From Lactobacillus amylovorus DSM 20531 (GTDB lineage: Bacteria; Bacillota; Bacilli; Lactobacillales; Lactobacillaceae): a DNA stretch of 64,000 nt. The position numbers and the translations under genes are program-made. The stretch is from positions 1,426,001 through 1,490,000 of the forward strand of contig NZ_CP017706.1 in NCBI RefSeq assembly GCF_002706375.1, read 5' to 3'. How positions within the stretch are numbered: the first letter of the stretch is position 1; each line of letters starts with the position of its first letter. The notes under the pieces are model-generated. The model was given only the letters and a program-made list of their open reading frames with translations, did not search any database and was not told the origin of the DNA. Shown here piece after piece: positions 51,580 through 59,768 of this stretch.

Positions 51580-52032
51580 ATGAAGCAGATAAATGATTTT
51601 ACCCTGAAAAAGATTGATGAAATGAGCGGCCGTGAGCTGTTTTGCACGGAAAGATTGCGTGAAGAAACGTTTGTGACCGAGCAAAAGATTACTTTGCCTG
51701 AACTTGATGACCAAGATTTGATCGCAATTCAAGCGTACCGTTTGAACGATGATCAAACGAATGCGCTGGCTACTTGCCGGATTTTTGAAGAAGATGGCAA
51801 GTGGATGTTGGGTCGCGTTGCGGTGTCAAAGGCGGCTAGAGGGATGCACCTCGGCAGCAAGATGGTTGAAGCGGTACAAGAATACTTACGCGAAAAGGGC
51901 GTAGCGGCGTTATACTGCCATGCCCAAATGCGGGTTGAACCGTTTTATGCCAAATTAGGCTATCAAGAAATCGGCGAGCCATTTGAAGAAGCTGGCATTC
52001 AGCACATCATGATGAAAAAGGACTTGAACTAA
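51580..52032 (+). CDS. GNAT-family acetyltransferase (ElaA-like)
   Basis: The 150-aa protein has the ElaA/YjcF pattern: ELFCTERLREETFVTEQKI at the start (a motif near FxLRxxVFVxEQ), then LGRVAVSKAARGMHLGSKMV, the acetyl-CoA binding motif (about 85-104), and AQMRVEPFYAKLGYQEIGEPF. It directly follows the transporter genes and is last in that transcript. Its stop overlaps the end of the convergent SGNH gene by four bases. Substrate unknown. Confidence 0.87.
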   Translation: MKQINDFTLKKIDEMSGRELFCTERLREETFVTEQKITLPELDDQDLIAIQAYRLNDDQTNALATCRIFEEDGKWMLGRVAVSKAARGMHLGSKMVEAVQEYLREKGVAALYCHAQMRVEPFYAKLGYQEIGEPFEEAGIQHIMMKKDLN

Positions 52033-52589
52033 TCGAGTTCTTTTTTAATTGTGGGCACAATCTGGTTAACCAGAAATCCGTTGCCTTTATCAGTTAAATG
52101 CTGGCCATCTGCTTGGTAATATGTCGATATGTGTTTGAGCTTTCTCATGGCCGGAAGAATATCCACAAATGGTGATTTGTGCTCAAAAGCAACTTTTTTG
52201 GCAATCGAGTTAAACAAATCGAGGCGCTCATCACCATAAAATTGATTGATTTCGCTATTTGTGGGATCGGGATAACAAAGTCCCACAACGACGCTTTTAC
52301 CTACAGCATCAAGGATTTGACCTAGATTTCTTTCATAGTTTTCAGGACTAATGCCCCATGCCGTTGCGGCGTCGTTATTACCGTATTCAACAACAGTTAA
52401 ATCTTTTTCTGCAGGAATCTGCACTAAATAATCAACGCCTTCGACGGTAGTTGCACCACTTTTAGAGATGTTTTCCACCTGTGCATAATTTTTAAGCTGT
52501 TTTTTAAACAAATTAGTTACAAGATTGGTGTCACAGCCGTCACGATAACCGTTGAAAATTGAATCGCCAAATAAAATTATTTTTTTCAT
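52029..52589 (-). CDS. SGNH/GDSL-family hydrolase
   Basis: The 186-aa protein shows all four SGNH blocks: ILFGDSIFNGY (catalytic Ser), the ISKSGATTVEG Gly block, VVEYGNNDAA (Asn), and ADGQHLTDKGN (catalytic Asp and His, QHLTDKG). The family includes esterases, thioesterases and acyl hydrolases; there is no signal peptide, so it acts in the cytoplasm. It overlaps convergently with the GNAT gene and is divergent from coaA. Confidence 0.9.
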   Translation of the reverse strand: MKKIILFGDSIFNGYRDGCDTNLVTNLFKKQLKNYAQVENISKSGATTVEGVDYLVQIPAEKDLTVVEYGNNDAATAWGISPENYERNLGQILDAVGKSVVVGLCYPDPTNSEINQFYGDERLDLFNSIAKKVAFEHKSPFVDILPAMRKLKHISTYYQADGQHLTDKGNGFLVNQIVPTIKKELD

Positions 52590-52635
52590 AGTTTCAGCCT
52601 TTCCGTTATAATTAAGTAAGTTAGAGGAACAGGAT

Positions 52636-53550
52636 ATGAAGAATTATACAAGCTTTGAAAGAAATGAATGGGCAAAACTTGCGCCCAAAAATAAAGTAAA
52701 CATCACTAAAGAAGAACTAGCTAACATTAAGTCTTTAGGCGACGTAGTTGATTTAACCGACGTCCACGAAATTTACACTAGTTTGATTAGCTACTTACAC
52801 TTAGTTTACCAACAAAAAAAGAATGCACAAAAGGCTCAGATTGAATTTTTACATAAGGATTTTAAGCCGGCTCCATTTATTATCGGTATTTCTGGCTCCG
52901 TTGCGGTAGGAAAATCGACGACGGCTCGTTTATTGCAGTTACTTCTTAAAAGAACGTACCCGGACTTAAAAGTGCATTTGATGACCACTGATGGCTTTCT
53001 ATATCCCAATGAGGAATTGAAACGTCGTGACCTCATGCCACGCAAGGGATTCCCTGAGAGTTACAACATGACGATGCTCAGCGATTTCTTGAGCGATGTG
53101 TTAAGCGGGAAAGAAGACATCGTGTATCCACTGTATTCACAGGAATTGAGCGACATTGTCCCTGGAAAATATGGTCATGTGAAGAATCCCGATGTTTTGA
53201 TTATCGAAGGCATCAACACTTTGCAGCTGCCGGAAAGCGGCCAAGTCGTAACGAGCGACTTCTTCGATTTCTCTATTTACATCGACGCTGACGAAGATTT
53301 GATTGAAAAATGGTACATGCAACGCTTCAAGAAGGTCTTGAAATTAAACAAAGATAAGCCAAATAATTTCTACTATGAAATGGCTAACGGTCCGCTAGAT
53401 GCTGCTTTAAAGCTAGCTGAAGAGACCTGGCAAATGGTCAACTTGGTCAACCTGCGTGAATATATTGCGCCAACAAAGGAACGAGCTAGTTTGATTTTGC
53501 ATAAAACAAATGGACATTTAATCGATCGAATTTACCTAAGACATATTTAA
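52636..53550 (+). CDS. coaA: Pantothenate kinase (type I)
   Basis: The 304-aa enzyme phosphorylates pantothenate in the first step of coenzyme A synthesis. The P-loop reads FIIGISGSVAVGKSTTARLL (about residue 80) and is followed by MTTDGFLYPNEELKRR, RKGFPESYNMTMLSDFL, LIIEGINTLQL and the C-terminal YIAPTKERASLILHKT. Length and order fit bacterial PanK-I well. The start ATG 52636 follows AGAGGAAC. Its transcript may run into the efp region, but an extended -10 lies right after its stop. Confidence 0.94.
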   Translation: MKNYTSFERNEWAKLAPKNKVNITKEELANIKSLGDVVDLTDVHEIYTSLISYLHLVYQQKKNAQKAQIEFLHKDFKPAPFIIGISGSVAVGKSTTARLLQLLLKRTYPDLKVHLMTTDGFLYPNEELKRRDLMPRKGFPESYNMTMLSDFLSDVLSGKEDIVYPLYSQELSDIVPGKYGHVKNPDVLIIEGINTLQLPESGQVVTSDFFDFSIYIDADEDLIEKWYMQRFKKVLKLNKDKPNNFYYEMANGPLDAALKLAEETWQMVNLVNLREYIAPTKERASLILHKTNGHLIDRIYLRHI

Positions 53551-53552
53551 TT

Positions 53553-53625
53553 TGGTATACTGTAAATTATGAATACGATTTATTTATTATTAATTAAAAA
53601 ATTTGCTTTGCCCCCAGCGTGTTAA
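53553..53625 (+). promoter_or_regulatory. efp promoter with a possible leaderless Pro-Pro mini-ORF
   Basis: An extended -10 TGGTATACT (TATACT 53556-53561) predicts a transcript start at about 53567-53569. ATG at 53569 opens an 18-codon frame (MNTIYLLLIKKFALPPAC, stop at 53623-53625). It would be almost leaderless and contains a Pro-Pro pair near its end, the very motif EF-P relieves. It may be chance; no ribosome site is present. Confidence 0.35.
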
Positions 53626-53687
53626 AAAAGAGAAAAACGCAAAAATTAAAAAAACGAGATTGAAGAAAATTAAGGGAGAAAAAGTAA

Positions 53688-54263
53688 ATGGTACAAGCAA
53701 TTAATTTGAAAAAAGGCATGATTTTTAGTCAAGATGGCAAGTTGATCAAGGTTTTGAAGGCTAACCACCACAAGCCAGGTAAGGGTAACACCGTTATGCA
53801 AATGGACTTACGTGATGTTAAGAGTGGTGCCGTTGTTCATAAGACTATGCGTCCAACTGAAAAGGTAGACTTAGTTGAAGTAACTAAGAAGAACGCACAA
53901 TACTTGTACAGCGAAGGCGACACTTACACCTTTATGGATACTGAAACTTACGACCAATACGAAGTTTCAGCTGATCAATTAGGTGACGACGTTAAGTTCT
54001 TGATTCCTAACACTGTCGTTGACATGGACTTCACTGATGACAACAAGATAATCGGTATTGAATTACCAGCAACTGTTGAATTGACTGTTAAGGAAACTCA
54101 ACCAGGTATCAAGGGTGCCACTGTTGCAGGTGGTGGTAAGCCAGCTACTATGGAAACTGGTTTGGTTGTTCAAGTTCCTGACTTCATCAACGAAAGCGAA
54201 AAGCTTGTGATCGGTACTGAAAACGGTGATTACAAGTCACGTGCCAACAGCCAAGCAAGATAA
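53688..54263 (+). CDS. efp: Elongation factor P
   Basis: The 191-aa protein binds next to the ribosomal P site and resolves stalling at consecutive prolines. The first domain has the loop ANHHKPGKGNTVMQMDLRDV with the tip Lys at about residue 32 where some bacteria add a modification. Next are the OB domains with DTETYDQYEVSADQLGD and LPATVELTVKETQPGIKG, ending in the typical FINESEKLVIGTENGDYKSR. The upstream AAGGGAG site is strong. A palindrome terminator ends it at 54281. Confidence 0.95.
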   Translation: MVQAINLKKGMIFSQDGKLIKVLKANHHKPGKGNTVMQMDLRDVKSGAVVHKTMRPTEKVDLVEVTKKNAQYLYSEGDTYTFMDTETYDQYEVSADQLGDDVKFLIPNTVVDMDFTDDNKIIGIELPATVELTVKETQPGIKGATVAGGGKPATMETGLVVQVPDFINESEKLVIGTENGDYKSRANSQAR

Positions 54264-54280
54264 TTAAAAATTGCGAAAAA

Positions 54281-54312
54281 ATAAGCATTACCTCAGGGTA
54301 ATGCTTATTTTT
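54281..54312. terminator. Bidirectional terminator after efp
   Basis: ATAAGCATTACC-tcag-GGTAATGCTTAT then T5, serving efp and the convergent PepSY gene. Confidence 0.9.
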
Positions 54313-54899
54313 CACATCACATGTTTAGTGACGGCATTAATTTTTACGACACGTTTTTGACTGTTTTCGACCAGATTGATCTTCCAAATAGCTTGATCAT
54401 TGTCGTCTTTTAGTTCCCATGATAATGGCGTAGCACCAGGAACTTCGCGCAAGGCAATGGAAGTAGCTTCTTTACGAGAAATAGTTTTCTTTAAGTTCAG
54501 TGAAGATTCTTTATCATAGTTGTAGTCGAGTACCTGGGTTGATTGCCCGATGATTTGATTATTGGTAGCGTCGACTTGAATCATGCAGTCCTTGTAGTTA
54601 TCGTAGCCGATAATGTTGTAGACATAGATGCCGTTGTCTGGCACTAAGGAAATGGATTTAATTTCGGCACTAGAATAAAGTGATTTGAATTTACGGATGG
54701 CGGCGGCTTGACTGGTTTGGATTGCAGGCAATTTATCGCTAGAATAGCTGACCTTTTGTGTCTTGTTTAAAAAGTCACCTACGCTAACAGTTACGTTGTT
54801 TGTTTTTGGCTCAAGTTGCGTCATGTAATTCTTTGCAATAAAGATACCTAAGCCTATACCAATGCCAATATTTAATATGGCCAAAAAGATTTTTTTCAT
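54312..54899 (-). CDS. Membrane-anchored PepSY-domain protein
   Basis: The 195-aa protein has an N-terminal membrane helix (FLAILNIGIGIGLGIFI, about 4-20) and an extracellular part with two PepSY-like units: SQAAAIRKFKSLYSSAEIKS plus IYVYNIIGYDNYKD (about 60-110), and RKEATSIALREVPGATPLSW plus IWKINLV (about 140-190). PepSY domains are thought to inhibit or bind proteases near the cell surface. It shares domain layout with the two PepSY genes at 58451 and 59111 but has no kinase next to it. Confidence 0.82.
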   Translation of the reverse strand: MKKIFLAILNIGIGIGLGIFIAKNYMTQLEPKTNNVTVSVGDFLNKTQKVSYSSDKLPAIQTSQAAAIRKFKSLYSSAEIKSISLVPDNGIYVYNIIGYDNYKDCMIQVDATNNQIIGQSTQVLDYNYDKESSLNLKKTISRKEATSIALREVPGATPLSWELKDDNDQAIWKINLVENSQKRVVKINAVTKHVM

Positions 54900-55003
54900 T
54901 AGTCACCTACCTGTAAAAATATAGTTGTGTTTTAGTTTATACTTAATTATAAACTATATTTTAGATAGTGACATATTGTCAATAAATTATTATTGAATTT
55001 GTC

Positions 55004-55372
55004 TTATTTCTGTAATGTTACGAAAATCAAGGCAAGTAGAGCTGGTAACATTTGCACCAAGAAGATCTTTTTAGTTGCGGTAAAACCACCAAAAATTGCG
55101 ACTACGACGATCAAAGTAAGCAATAATTGCCAAACAGTGAAAGCAATTGAAGCCTTAAAAACGAAGTAGACCAATATCAATAATAGGCCGAGCATCCCGT
55201 TGTAGATGCCCTGATTTGCCATAGAAATTCTGGCAGCAGGCTGCTTTACAAAATCAAGGTCCATGTCGAAAGCCTTAGCTTGCATTTCTGGTTTACCAAA
55301 AATTTCTAGAAAACAAATTCCGATATGTTCAATCCCTACGAGAAACGTTAATACAGTACCAATTATATTCAT
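55004..55372 (-). CDS. DUF1304 membrane protein
   Basis: The 122-aa protein begins MNIIGTVLTFLVGIEHIGIC, the DUF1304 signature with a conserved His-Ile pair, then has three more hydrophobic segments (about 50-70, 73-92 and 100-118). Function is not known for the family. It has an AGGAGGAG ribosome site, and its promoter region lies back-to-back with that of the cysteine leader. Confidence 0.87.
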   Translation of the reverse strand: MNIIGTVLTFLVGIEHIGICFLEIFGKPEMQAKAFDMDLDFVKQPAARISMANQGIYNGMLGLLLILVYFVFKASIAFTVWQLLLTLIVVVAIFGGFTATKKIFLVQMLPALLALIFVTLQK

Positions 55373-55434
55373 TTTTTCTCCTCCTTTTTTCGTTAATAAT
55401 TGTACCTGAAAAAAGGATTTTGCAAAATAAAATG

Positions 55435-55463
55435 TTGACAGCTGTAAACTCTCAAGTTAAGAT
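55435..55463 (+). promoter_or_regulatory. Promoter of the cysteine-leader/OppA transcript
   Basis: TTGACA (55435-55440), 17-bp spacer, TAAGAT (55458-55463). Transcription should begin near 55470, about 27 bases before the leader peptide start. Confidence 0.85.
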
Positions 55464-55496
55464 AGACTTATCAAAAGTAAGAAGGAGATGAATCAC

Positions 55497-55580
55497 ATGT
55501 TATTAGCACGTCAAATGCAATGTCAAAACTGCCAATGTTGTTGTATTAACAACATCTATTTGTCGTGCTCTAATGTGTGA
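55497..55580 (+). CDS. Cysteine-rich leader peptide (candidate attenuator uORF)
   Basis: The 27-codon frame MLLARQMQCQNCQCCCINNI plus YLSCSNV has a perfect AGAAGGAG site eight bases before ATG and ends in TGA at 55578. Six of 27 codons are Cys, including three in a row (TGT TGT TGT, 55536-55544) and two more close by. Those codons lie in a stem ATGTTGTT/AACAACAT (55535-55542 with 55548-55555). A strong terminator (55630-55666) stands between it and the OppA-type gene. The layout fits ribosome-mediated transcription attenuation by cysteine shortage. I know no close described case in lactobacilli. Confidence 0.78.
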   Translation: MLLARQMQCQNCQCCCINNIYLSCSNV

Positions 55581-55629
55581 TCATCAAAGACTATTACTGA
55601 ATAACTAGTTATCAAGTTGTGGTTCTTTT

Positions 55630-55666
55630 TGGGATGTATTCCGCGTTGGAGTACATCCCATTTTTT
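55630..55666 (+). terminator. Terminator within the cysteine leader
   Basis: TGGGATGTA...TACATCCCA, a perfect 9-bp stem with six T, 22 bases before ATG 55689. GATGT in its 5' arm (55633-55637) can pair with ACATC (55552-55556), the 3' arm of the leader-peptide stem, giving a short possible antiterminator. Confidence 0.85.
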
Positions 55667-55688
55667 GTTGCAAAAGAAAGGAAAAATT

Positions 55689-57326
55689 ATGTCGAAATTA
55701 AAGGGAGTTTTAGCAGGTATTGTCACAGTTTCAGTAGGATTGCTTCTTGCTGCTTGTGGCAATAACAATGCTTCGACAGCAGAAAAGAACACATTGAATT
55801 TAAGCACTACAGCACCACTGGACACCATTGACATCAGCAAGTCTACCGGTTTTGGTCAAACGGGCAATGTCTTTGAAAGCTTTTATCGTTTGGGCAAAAA
55901 CGGTAAGCCTACTGCGGGTCTTGCTAAGAGCGGTAGTGTATCAAAAGATGGCAAAACTTGGACTTTTAAGTTGAGGGATGCCAAGTGGTCAAACGGTGAT
56001 TCAATTACCGCGCAAGATTTTGTTTACTCATGGCGCAGAAGCTTGAATCCTAAGACCGCTTCACCATATTCATATCTTTTTAGCGGCGTAAAGAATGCGG
56101 ATGCGGTTGCAAAAGGCAAGATGAAGCCAAGTGCAGTTGGTATTTCTGCACCAAATAAGCGAACTGTAGTCGTTAAGCTGAACAGACCGATCGCTTACTT
56201 CAAGGTTCTGATGGCTTACCCATTGTTTGGACCACAAAACGAAAAGGTCGTTAACAAGTACGGCAAGAAATATGCGACTAAGGCACAATACCAGGTTTAC
56301 TCAGGTCCATTCAAGATTAAGGGCTGGAACGGTACCAATGATACTTGGTCCTTTGTTAAAAATAATGATTATTGGGATAAAAAGGTGGTTAAGTTAGACA
56401 AGATTAACTACCAAGTAGTGAAGTCTAACAACACCGGCTACCAGATGTACCAACAAGGCAAGCTGGATTTAACCCCACTTTCAAGCGAGCAAGTGAAGAA
56501 TTTGAAGAGCAATAAGGACTTTACTCAATACCCATACTCATTGGTTAGATTCTTGCTTTATAACTTCAAGGACAAGAACGCAGTTAACCGTAAGGCTTTG
56601 AATAATAAAAATATTCGCTTGGCCTTGTCACTTTCAATTGACCGCGACATTGTGACTAAGAAGGTTTTAGGCAATGGCTCAACCTTGCCAACAGGTTTTG
56701 TCGCAACTGATTTAGCTAAGAATCCAACAAATGGCCAGGACTTTGCTAAGGAACAAGCGGTAAAGAATACCGTTGATTACAATCCTGCTTTGGCTAAGAA
56801 GTACTGGAAACAAGGCTTGAAAGAAATCGGTGAAAGCAGCTTAACCTTTAACATTTTGGCTTCAAACGATGAGTCTGATAGTGATCAATTAACGCAATAC
56901 TTGCAATCACAATGGACCAAGGAATTACGTGGCATCAAGGTTAATATTACAAATGTGCCAGAAAAATCTTCGGATAGTCGTGCACAAGAAGGTAACTTCG
57001 ATATTTACTTGTCACACTGGGGCGGTGACTTCAACGATCCAATGACCTTCATGCAAATTACGATGACTGGCACTTCATACAACTATGGTAAGTGGTCAGA
57101 TGCTAACTACGATAACTTGGTCAGAAAAGCTGGCAATCAGGATGCTAACGATCCTGCAACGCGCTGGAACGATTTGGTTTCTGCCGCTAAGATCGTGAAC
57201 AAGAACCAAGCAATTACGCCAATTTACCAACAAACTACGGCATATTTGCAAAAGCCACGCGTTCATGGTTTGATTCATAATACTGCTGGTACGCAATGGT
57301 CATACAAGTATGCTTATGTGAAGTAG
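55689..57326 (+). CDS. Oligopeptide ABC transporter substrate-binding lipoprotein (OppA type)
   Basis: The 545-aa lipoprotein has a signal peptide and lipobox GLLLAACGNN (Cys at residue 23), followed by an SBP family 5 fold: NVFESFYRLGKNGKPTAGLA, WTFKLRDAKWSNGDSITAQD, FVYSWRRSLNPKTASPYSYLF and NIRLALSLSIDRDIV. It captures peptides for the Opp permease, which is not encoded nearby. Start ATG 55689 follows GAAAGGAAAA; the frame is open further upstream to 55617, but that overlaps the terminator. Control by the cysteine-rich leader suggests that it feeds peptides as a sulfur-amino-acid source. Confidence 0.93.
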   Translation: MSKLKGVLAGIVTVSVGLLLAACGNNNASTAEKNTLNLSTTAPLDTIDISKSTGFGQTGNVFESFYRLGKNGKPTAGLAKSGSVSKDGKTWTFKLRDAKWSNGDSITAQDFVYSWRRSLNPKTASPYSYLFSGVKNADAVAKGKMKPSAVGISAPNKRTVVVKLNRPIAYFKVLMAYPLFGPQNEKVVNKYGKKYATKAQYQVYSGPFKIKGWNGTNDTWSFVKNNDYWDKKVVKLDKINYQVVKSNNTGYQMYQQGKLDLTPLSSEQVKNLKSNKDFTQYPYSLVRFLLYNFKDKNAVNRKALNNKNIRLALSLSIDRDIVTKKVLGNGSTLPTGFVATDLAKNPTNGQDFAKEQAVKNTVDYNPALAKKYWKQGLKEIGESSLTFNILASNDESDSDQLTQYLQSQWTKELRGIKVNITNVPEKSSDSRAQEGNFDIYLSHWGGDFNDPMTFMQITMTGTSYNYGKWSDANYDNLVRKAGNQDANDPATRWNDLVSAAKIVNKNQAITPIYQQTTAYLQKPRVHGLIHNTAGTQWSYKYAYVK

Positions 57327-57332
57327 AAAATA

Positions 57333-57365
57333 AAGCCATGATTGTAATGATCGTGGTTTTTATTT
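57333..57365 (+). terminator. Terminator of the OppA-type gene
   Basis: AAGCCATGAT-tgta-ATGATCGTGGTTTTTATTTTT (one mismatch), immediately after the stop. Confidence 0.75.
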
Positions 57366-57425
57366 TTAATAAAATTATTGTTGCATTTGCAGCAATAATC
57401 AATATAATAATTTTAGGTGAAAAAC

Positions 57426-57881
57426 ATGAAAGAAGGTATTTTAAGACAAATTAGCACGATTGCGCGGGCACTCGATTCAATTGCTAACATTGAATTCAAA
57501 GAGATGCAGCTGAATCGCGGTCAGTATTTATATTTGGTTAGAATCAAAGAAAATCCTGGTATTATCTCTGATCATTTGGCAGGGATGCTCAATGTAGATC
57601 GCACGACGACGGCACGGAGTATTAAAAAGCTAGAAGATAATGGCTTGATCGAAAGAAAAAATGATCAACAAAATAAGAAGATTAAGCACCTGTTTGTAAC
57701 TAAAAAAGGTGACGAATTAGCTGAAAAAATTGAAAAAGAAAATACTTATTCAAATGAGCTAGTTCTAACCGGTTTGAATGAGAAACAAAGACAAGAATTG
57801 GCCAAACTTTTGCAACAAGTAGAAGATAATGCGAGTGAGAATTGGCACTTTGTTAAAAATGGCGGGAAGAGGGAGTATTAA
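57426..57881 (+). CDS. MarR-family transcriptional regulator
   Basis: The 151-aa winged-helix protein has LNRGQYLYLVRIKENPGIIS, DHLAGMLNVDRTTTARSIKKLE (recognition helix, about 55-75) and the wing DNGLIERKNDQQNKKIKHLFVT. ATG 57426 follows AGGTG; an in-frame GTG at 57417 lies within that site. The stop overlaps the next start (TAATG), so it is coupled to the acetyltransferase. A palindromic TTGCATTTGCAGCAATAATC region near the promoter may be its operator (TGCATTTGCAGCAA). Confidence 0.9.
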   Translation: MKEGILRQISTIARALDSIANIEFKEMQLNRGQYLYLVRIKENPGIISDHLAGMLNVDRTTTARSIKKLEDNGLIERKNDQQNKKIKHLFVTKKGDELAEKIEKENTYSNELVLTGLNEKQRQELAKLLQQVEDNASENWHFVKNGGKREY

Positions 57882-58396
57882 TGGATTACACAATTAGACC
57901 AGTCACCACTGACGACGTAGCAGAATTACAAAAGATTTCACGTGAAACATTTAAAGCAACTTTTGATCCTTTTACGGCTCCAGATGACATGGCACACTTT
58001 TTGGACGAAGATTATGCGACCGATGTCTTGATTAGCGAGATTGAAAATCCAAATAGCCGTTTCTTCTTTTTACTGGTGGGAGATAAAATCGCTGGCTATT
58101 TGAAAGTCAATGTGGGGGATGCACAAAAAGAGCATCTGAAGGAAAATGCTCTTGAATTGCAAAGAATTTATTTGCGTTCTAACTTCCAGCATAAGGGACT
58201 AGGCAACGTCTTGTTTGATTATGCGGAAAAGATTGCTAGAGATGAAAAGAAGGACTACATGTGGCTTGGCGTGTATGAAAAGAACATCAACGCGCAGCAC
58301 TTTTACAAGCGTCATGGTTTTAAACAGGTAGGTCAACACGTCTTCCAAGTTGGTGATGATCTGCAAATTGACTGGCTTTTACTTAAAAAATTGTAA
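57881..58396 (+). CDS. GNAT-family N-acetyltransferase
   Basis: The 171-aa enzyme is close to the Bacillus PaiA/YdhI-type spermidine-spermine or small-molecule acetyltransferases: ELQRIYLRSNFQHKGLGNVLFDY is the acetyl-CoA block (about 88-110), followed by MWLGVYEKNINAQHFYKRHGF and VGDDLQIDWLLLKKL. It overlaps the MarR gene's stop by one base. The pairing suggests a small MarR-GNAT stress operon. The substrate is not known. Confidence 0.9.
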   Translation: MDYTIRPVTTDDVAELQKISRETFKATFDPFTAPDDMAHFLDEDYATDVLISEIENPNSRFFFLLVGDKIAGYLKVNVGDAQKEHLKENALELQRIYLRSNFQHKGLGNVLFDYAEKIARDEKKDYMWLGVYEKNINAQHFYKRHGFKQVGQHVFQVGDDLQIDWLLLKKL

Positions 58397-58400
58397 ACAA

Positions 58401-58435
58401 AAAAATGGTGAGGAGAATTTCTCTTCACCATTTTT
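58401..58435. terminator. Bidirectional terminator
   Basis: AAAAATGGTGAgGAGA-att-TCTCtTCACCATTTTT, a long stem shared by the GNAT gene and the convergent PepSY gene. Confidence 0.9.
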
Positions 58436-58450
58436 GTTTGCATTTAGTTA

Positions 58451-59089
58451 TTAATCATCGTGTTCAGTTTCAAGAATTTTCTTACTGTGAGCGTCAATCT
58501 TCACCTCAGTAGATTGGTGACCATTGACTACTTCAACTTCCCAGTAAGTCTTACCGTGTTCTTGGTCCAGCTTCCATTCTTGGCTAGTGCCTTTAGCATG
58601 TTCTTCTGCGATTACGCTAGCTTCATCGCGGCTGACAATGCCGTCAAGGTTCAAAGCTTCATTGCGGTCATCGTGATCTAAGCGCTCTGAGTGAACGCTG
58701 CTGGCATGACCAGTTTCTGCGTTGATTTCGGCAGAGTATTCATGGGTACTATCGAAGCCTTCGATTTCGTAAACGTATTGCTTGCCTTCAAGAGATAAAT
58801 CGATGCTCTTAATTTGCTTGCCAGAAAATTGGCTATGGAATTTATCAATGGCTTCTTGTTGGCTTAATTTGATCTTGCTAATTTCGGTCTTAACACTGTT
58901 AGTAGTCTCTGTGGAGGAATCGCTTGTTTGACTACTTTGACTGTTGTCGCTGCTTTTAGCTGCAGTAGACTTGTGTGATGTGGTTTGGCTAGTTTGAGCA
59001 GTGCTGTTATCCTGCTTTGAACAAGCCACGGTTCCAGTTAATAATGTTGCACCTAATAAAATTACACTAGTTAATTTAGTGAGTTTCAT
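58451..59089 (-). CDS. PepSY-domain lipoprotein
   Basis: The 212-aa protein has a signal peptide and lipobox LLTGTVACSK (Cys at about 23), a Ser/Thr-rich linker (25-65) and two PepSY units: KLSQQEAIDKFHSQFSGKQI with YVYEIEGFDSTHEYSAEINA, and VSRDEASVIAEEHAKGTSQE with TYWEVEVV. It would sit outside the membrane. It lies downstream of the PepSY gene at 59111 and the histidine kinase, and may act on the sensor or on a surface protease. Confidence 0.9.
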   Translation of the reverse strand: MKLTKLTSVILLGATLLTGTVACSKQDNSTAQTSQTTSHKSTAAKSSDNSQSSQTSDSSTETTNSVKTEISKIKLSQQEAIDKFHSQFSGKQIKSIDLSLEGKQYVYEIEGFDSTHEYSAEINAETGHASSVHSERLDHDDRNEALNLDGIVSRDEASVIAEEHAKGTSQEWKLDQEHGKTYWEVEVVNGHQSTEVKIDAHSKKILETEHDD

Positions 59090-59110
59090 ATCTTATACCT
59101 CTTTCAAAAA

Positions 59111-59655
59111 TTAGTCGCGTTCTACGCTGATTACTTTTTTAGTTAAAGCGTTGATCTTTACTTCGCTCTTTTTGCCGCTCTTTGAGACAGTTACTTCCCA
59201 AACAGTTCTTGAACCGTCACGGTCTAAGCTCCATTCGATAGCCTTGCTGTCAGGAACTTTCTTTTGAGCAATCTTAGTGGCAGTTGAGCGTGAAATTACT
59301 TTTGACAAGTTGATTGCCTTCTTGTTGCGTTTTTTTCAGCTTCTGAATGAGCGGAAATCATTTTACCAGTCGAAGCGTTAATCCTCATGTCGTATTCTCT
59401 GGTTGAAGTAAAACCTTCAATTTCGTAAACGTAGCGACCATTTTCTTTTTCTAAGTTGATGGAGTCAATCTTAGCACTTGGATATTTGGCTCTGAATTTC
59501 TTAACTGCTGTACTTTGTGAAACCTTAATTTTGCTGGAAGCTGCTTGAACAGTAGTAGATTCCGTATTTTGGTTAACAGTAGTGATAGCTGCAGTGCCTA
59601 AGCCGATTAAAGCTGCACCTGCGATGGCGAATTTCTTTAAGTTGATAGTCTTCAT
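59111..59655 (-). pseudogene. Secreted PepSY protein in two frames joined by an A_AAA_AAC site
   Basis: The first frame (59296-59655) has a signal peptide (KFAIAGAALIGLGTAAITTV) and one PepSY unit (KVSQSTAVKKFRAKYPSAKI, RYVYEIEGFTSTREYD). It then goes to a stop after EAEKNATRRQSTCQK. The second frame (59111-59308) has KVISRSTATKIAQKKVP and TVWEVTVSKS, the second unit. On the mRNA the heptamer A AAA AAC lies in the zero frame (59335 to 59329); a -1 slip there gives EAEKKRNKKAINLSKVIS and a full-length protein of about 181 aa like the neighbour. It is either a lost A in a homopolymer or programmed frameshifting. Confidence 0.7.
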
Positions 59656-59768
59656 AATAGTTCCCCTTTGGTTTTCTTAATTCCTAATTGCTTGACTTGA
59701 TATATTTATCTTACTAAGAAAGGACGTTAGAAAAACCAAAATTAGATGGAGTTTAAATGAAGATTTCT

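Noticed and set aside
55617..55688. Longer N-terminus of the OppA-type protein
   Set aside because: This extension runs through the terminator stem and would destroy the lipoprotein signal; ATG 55689 has the ribosome site.
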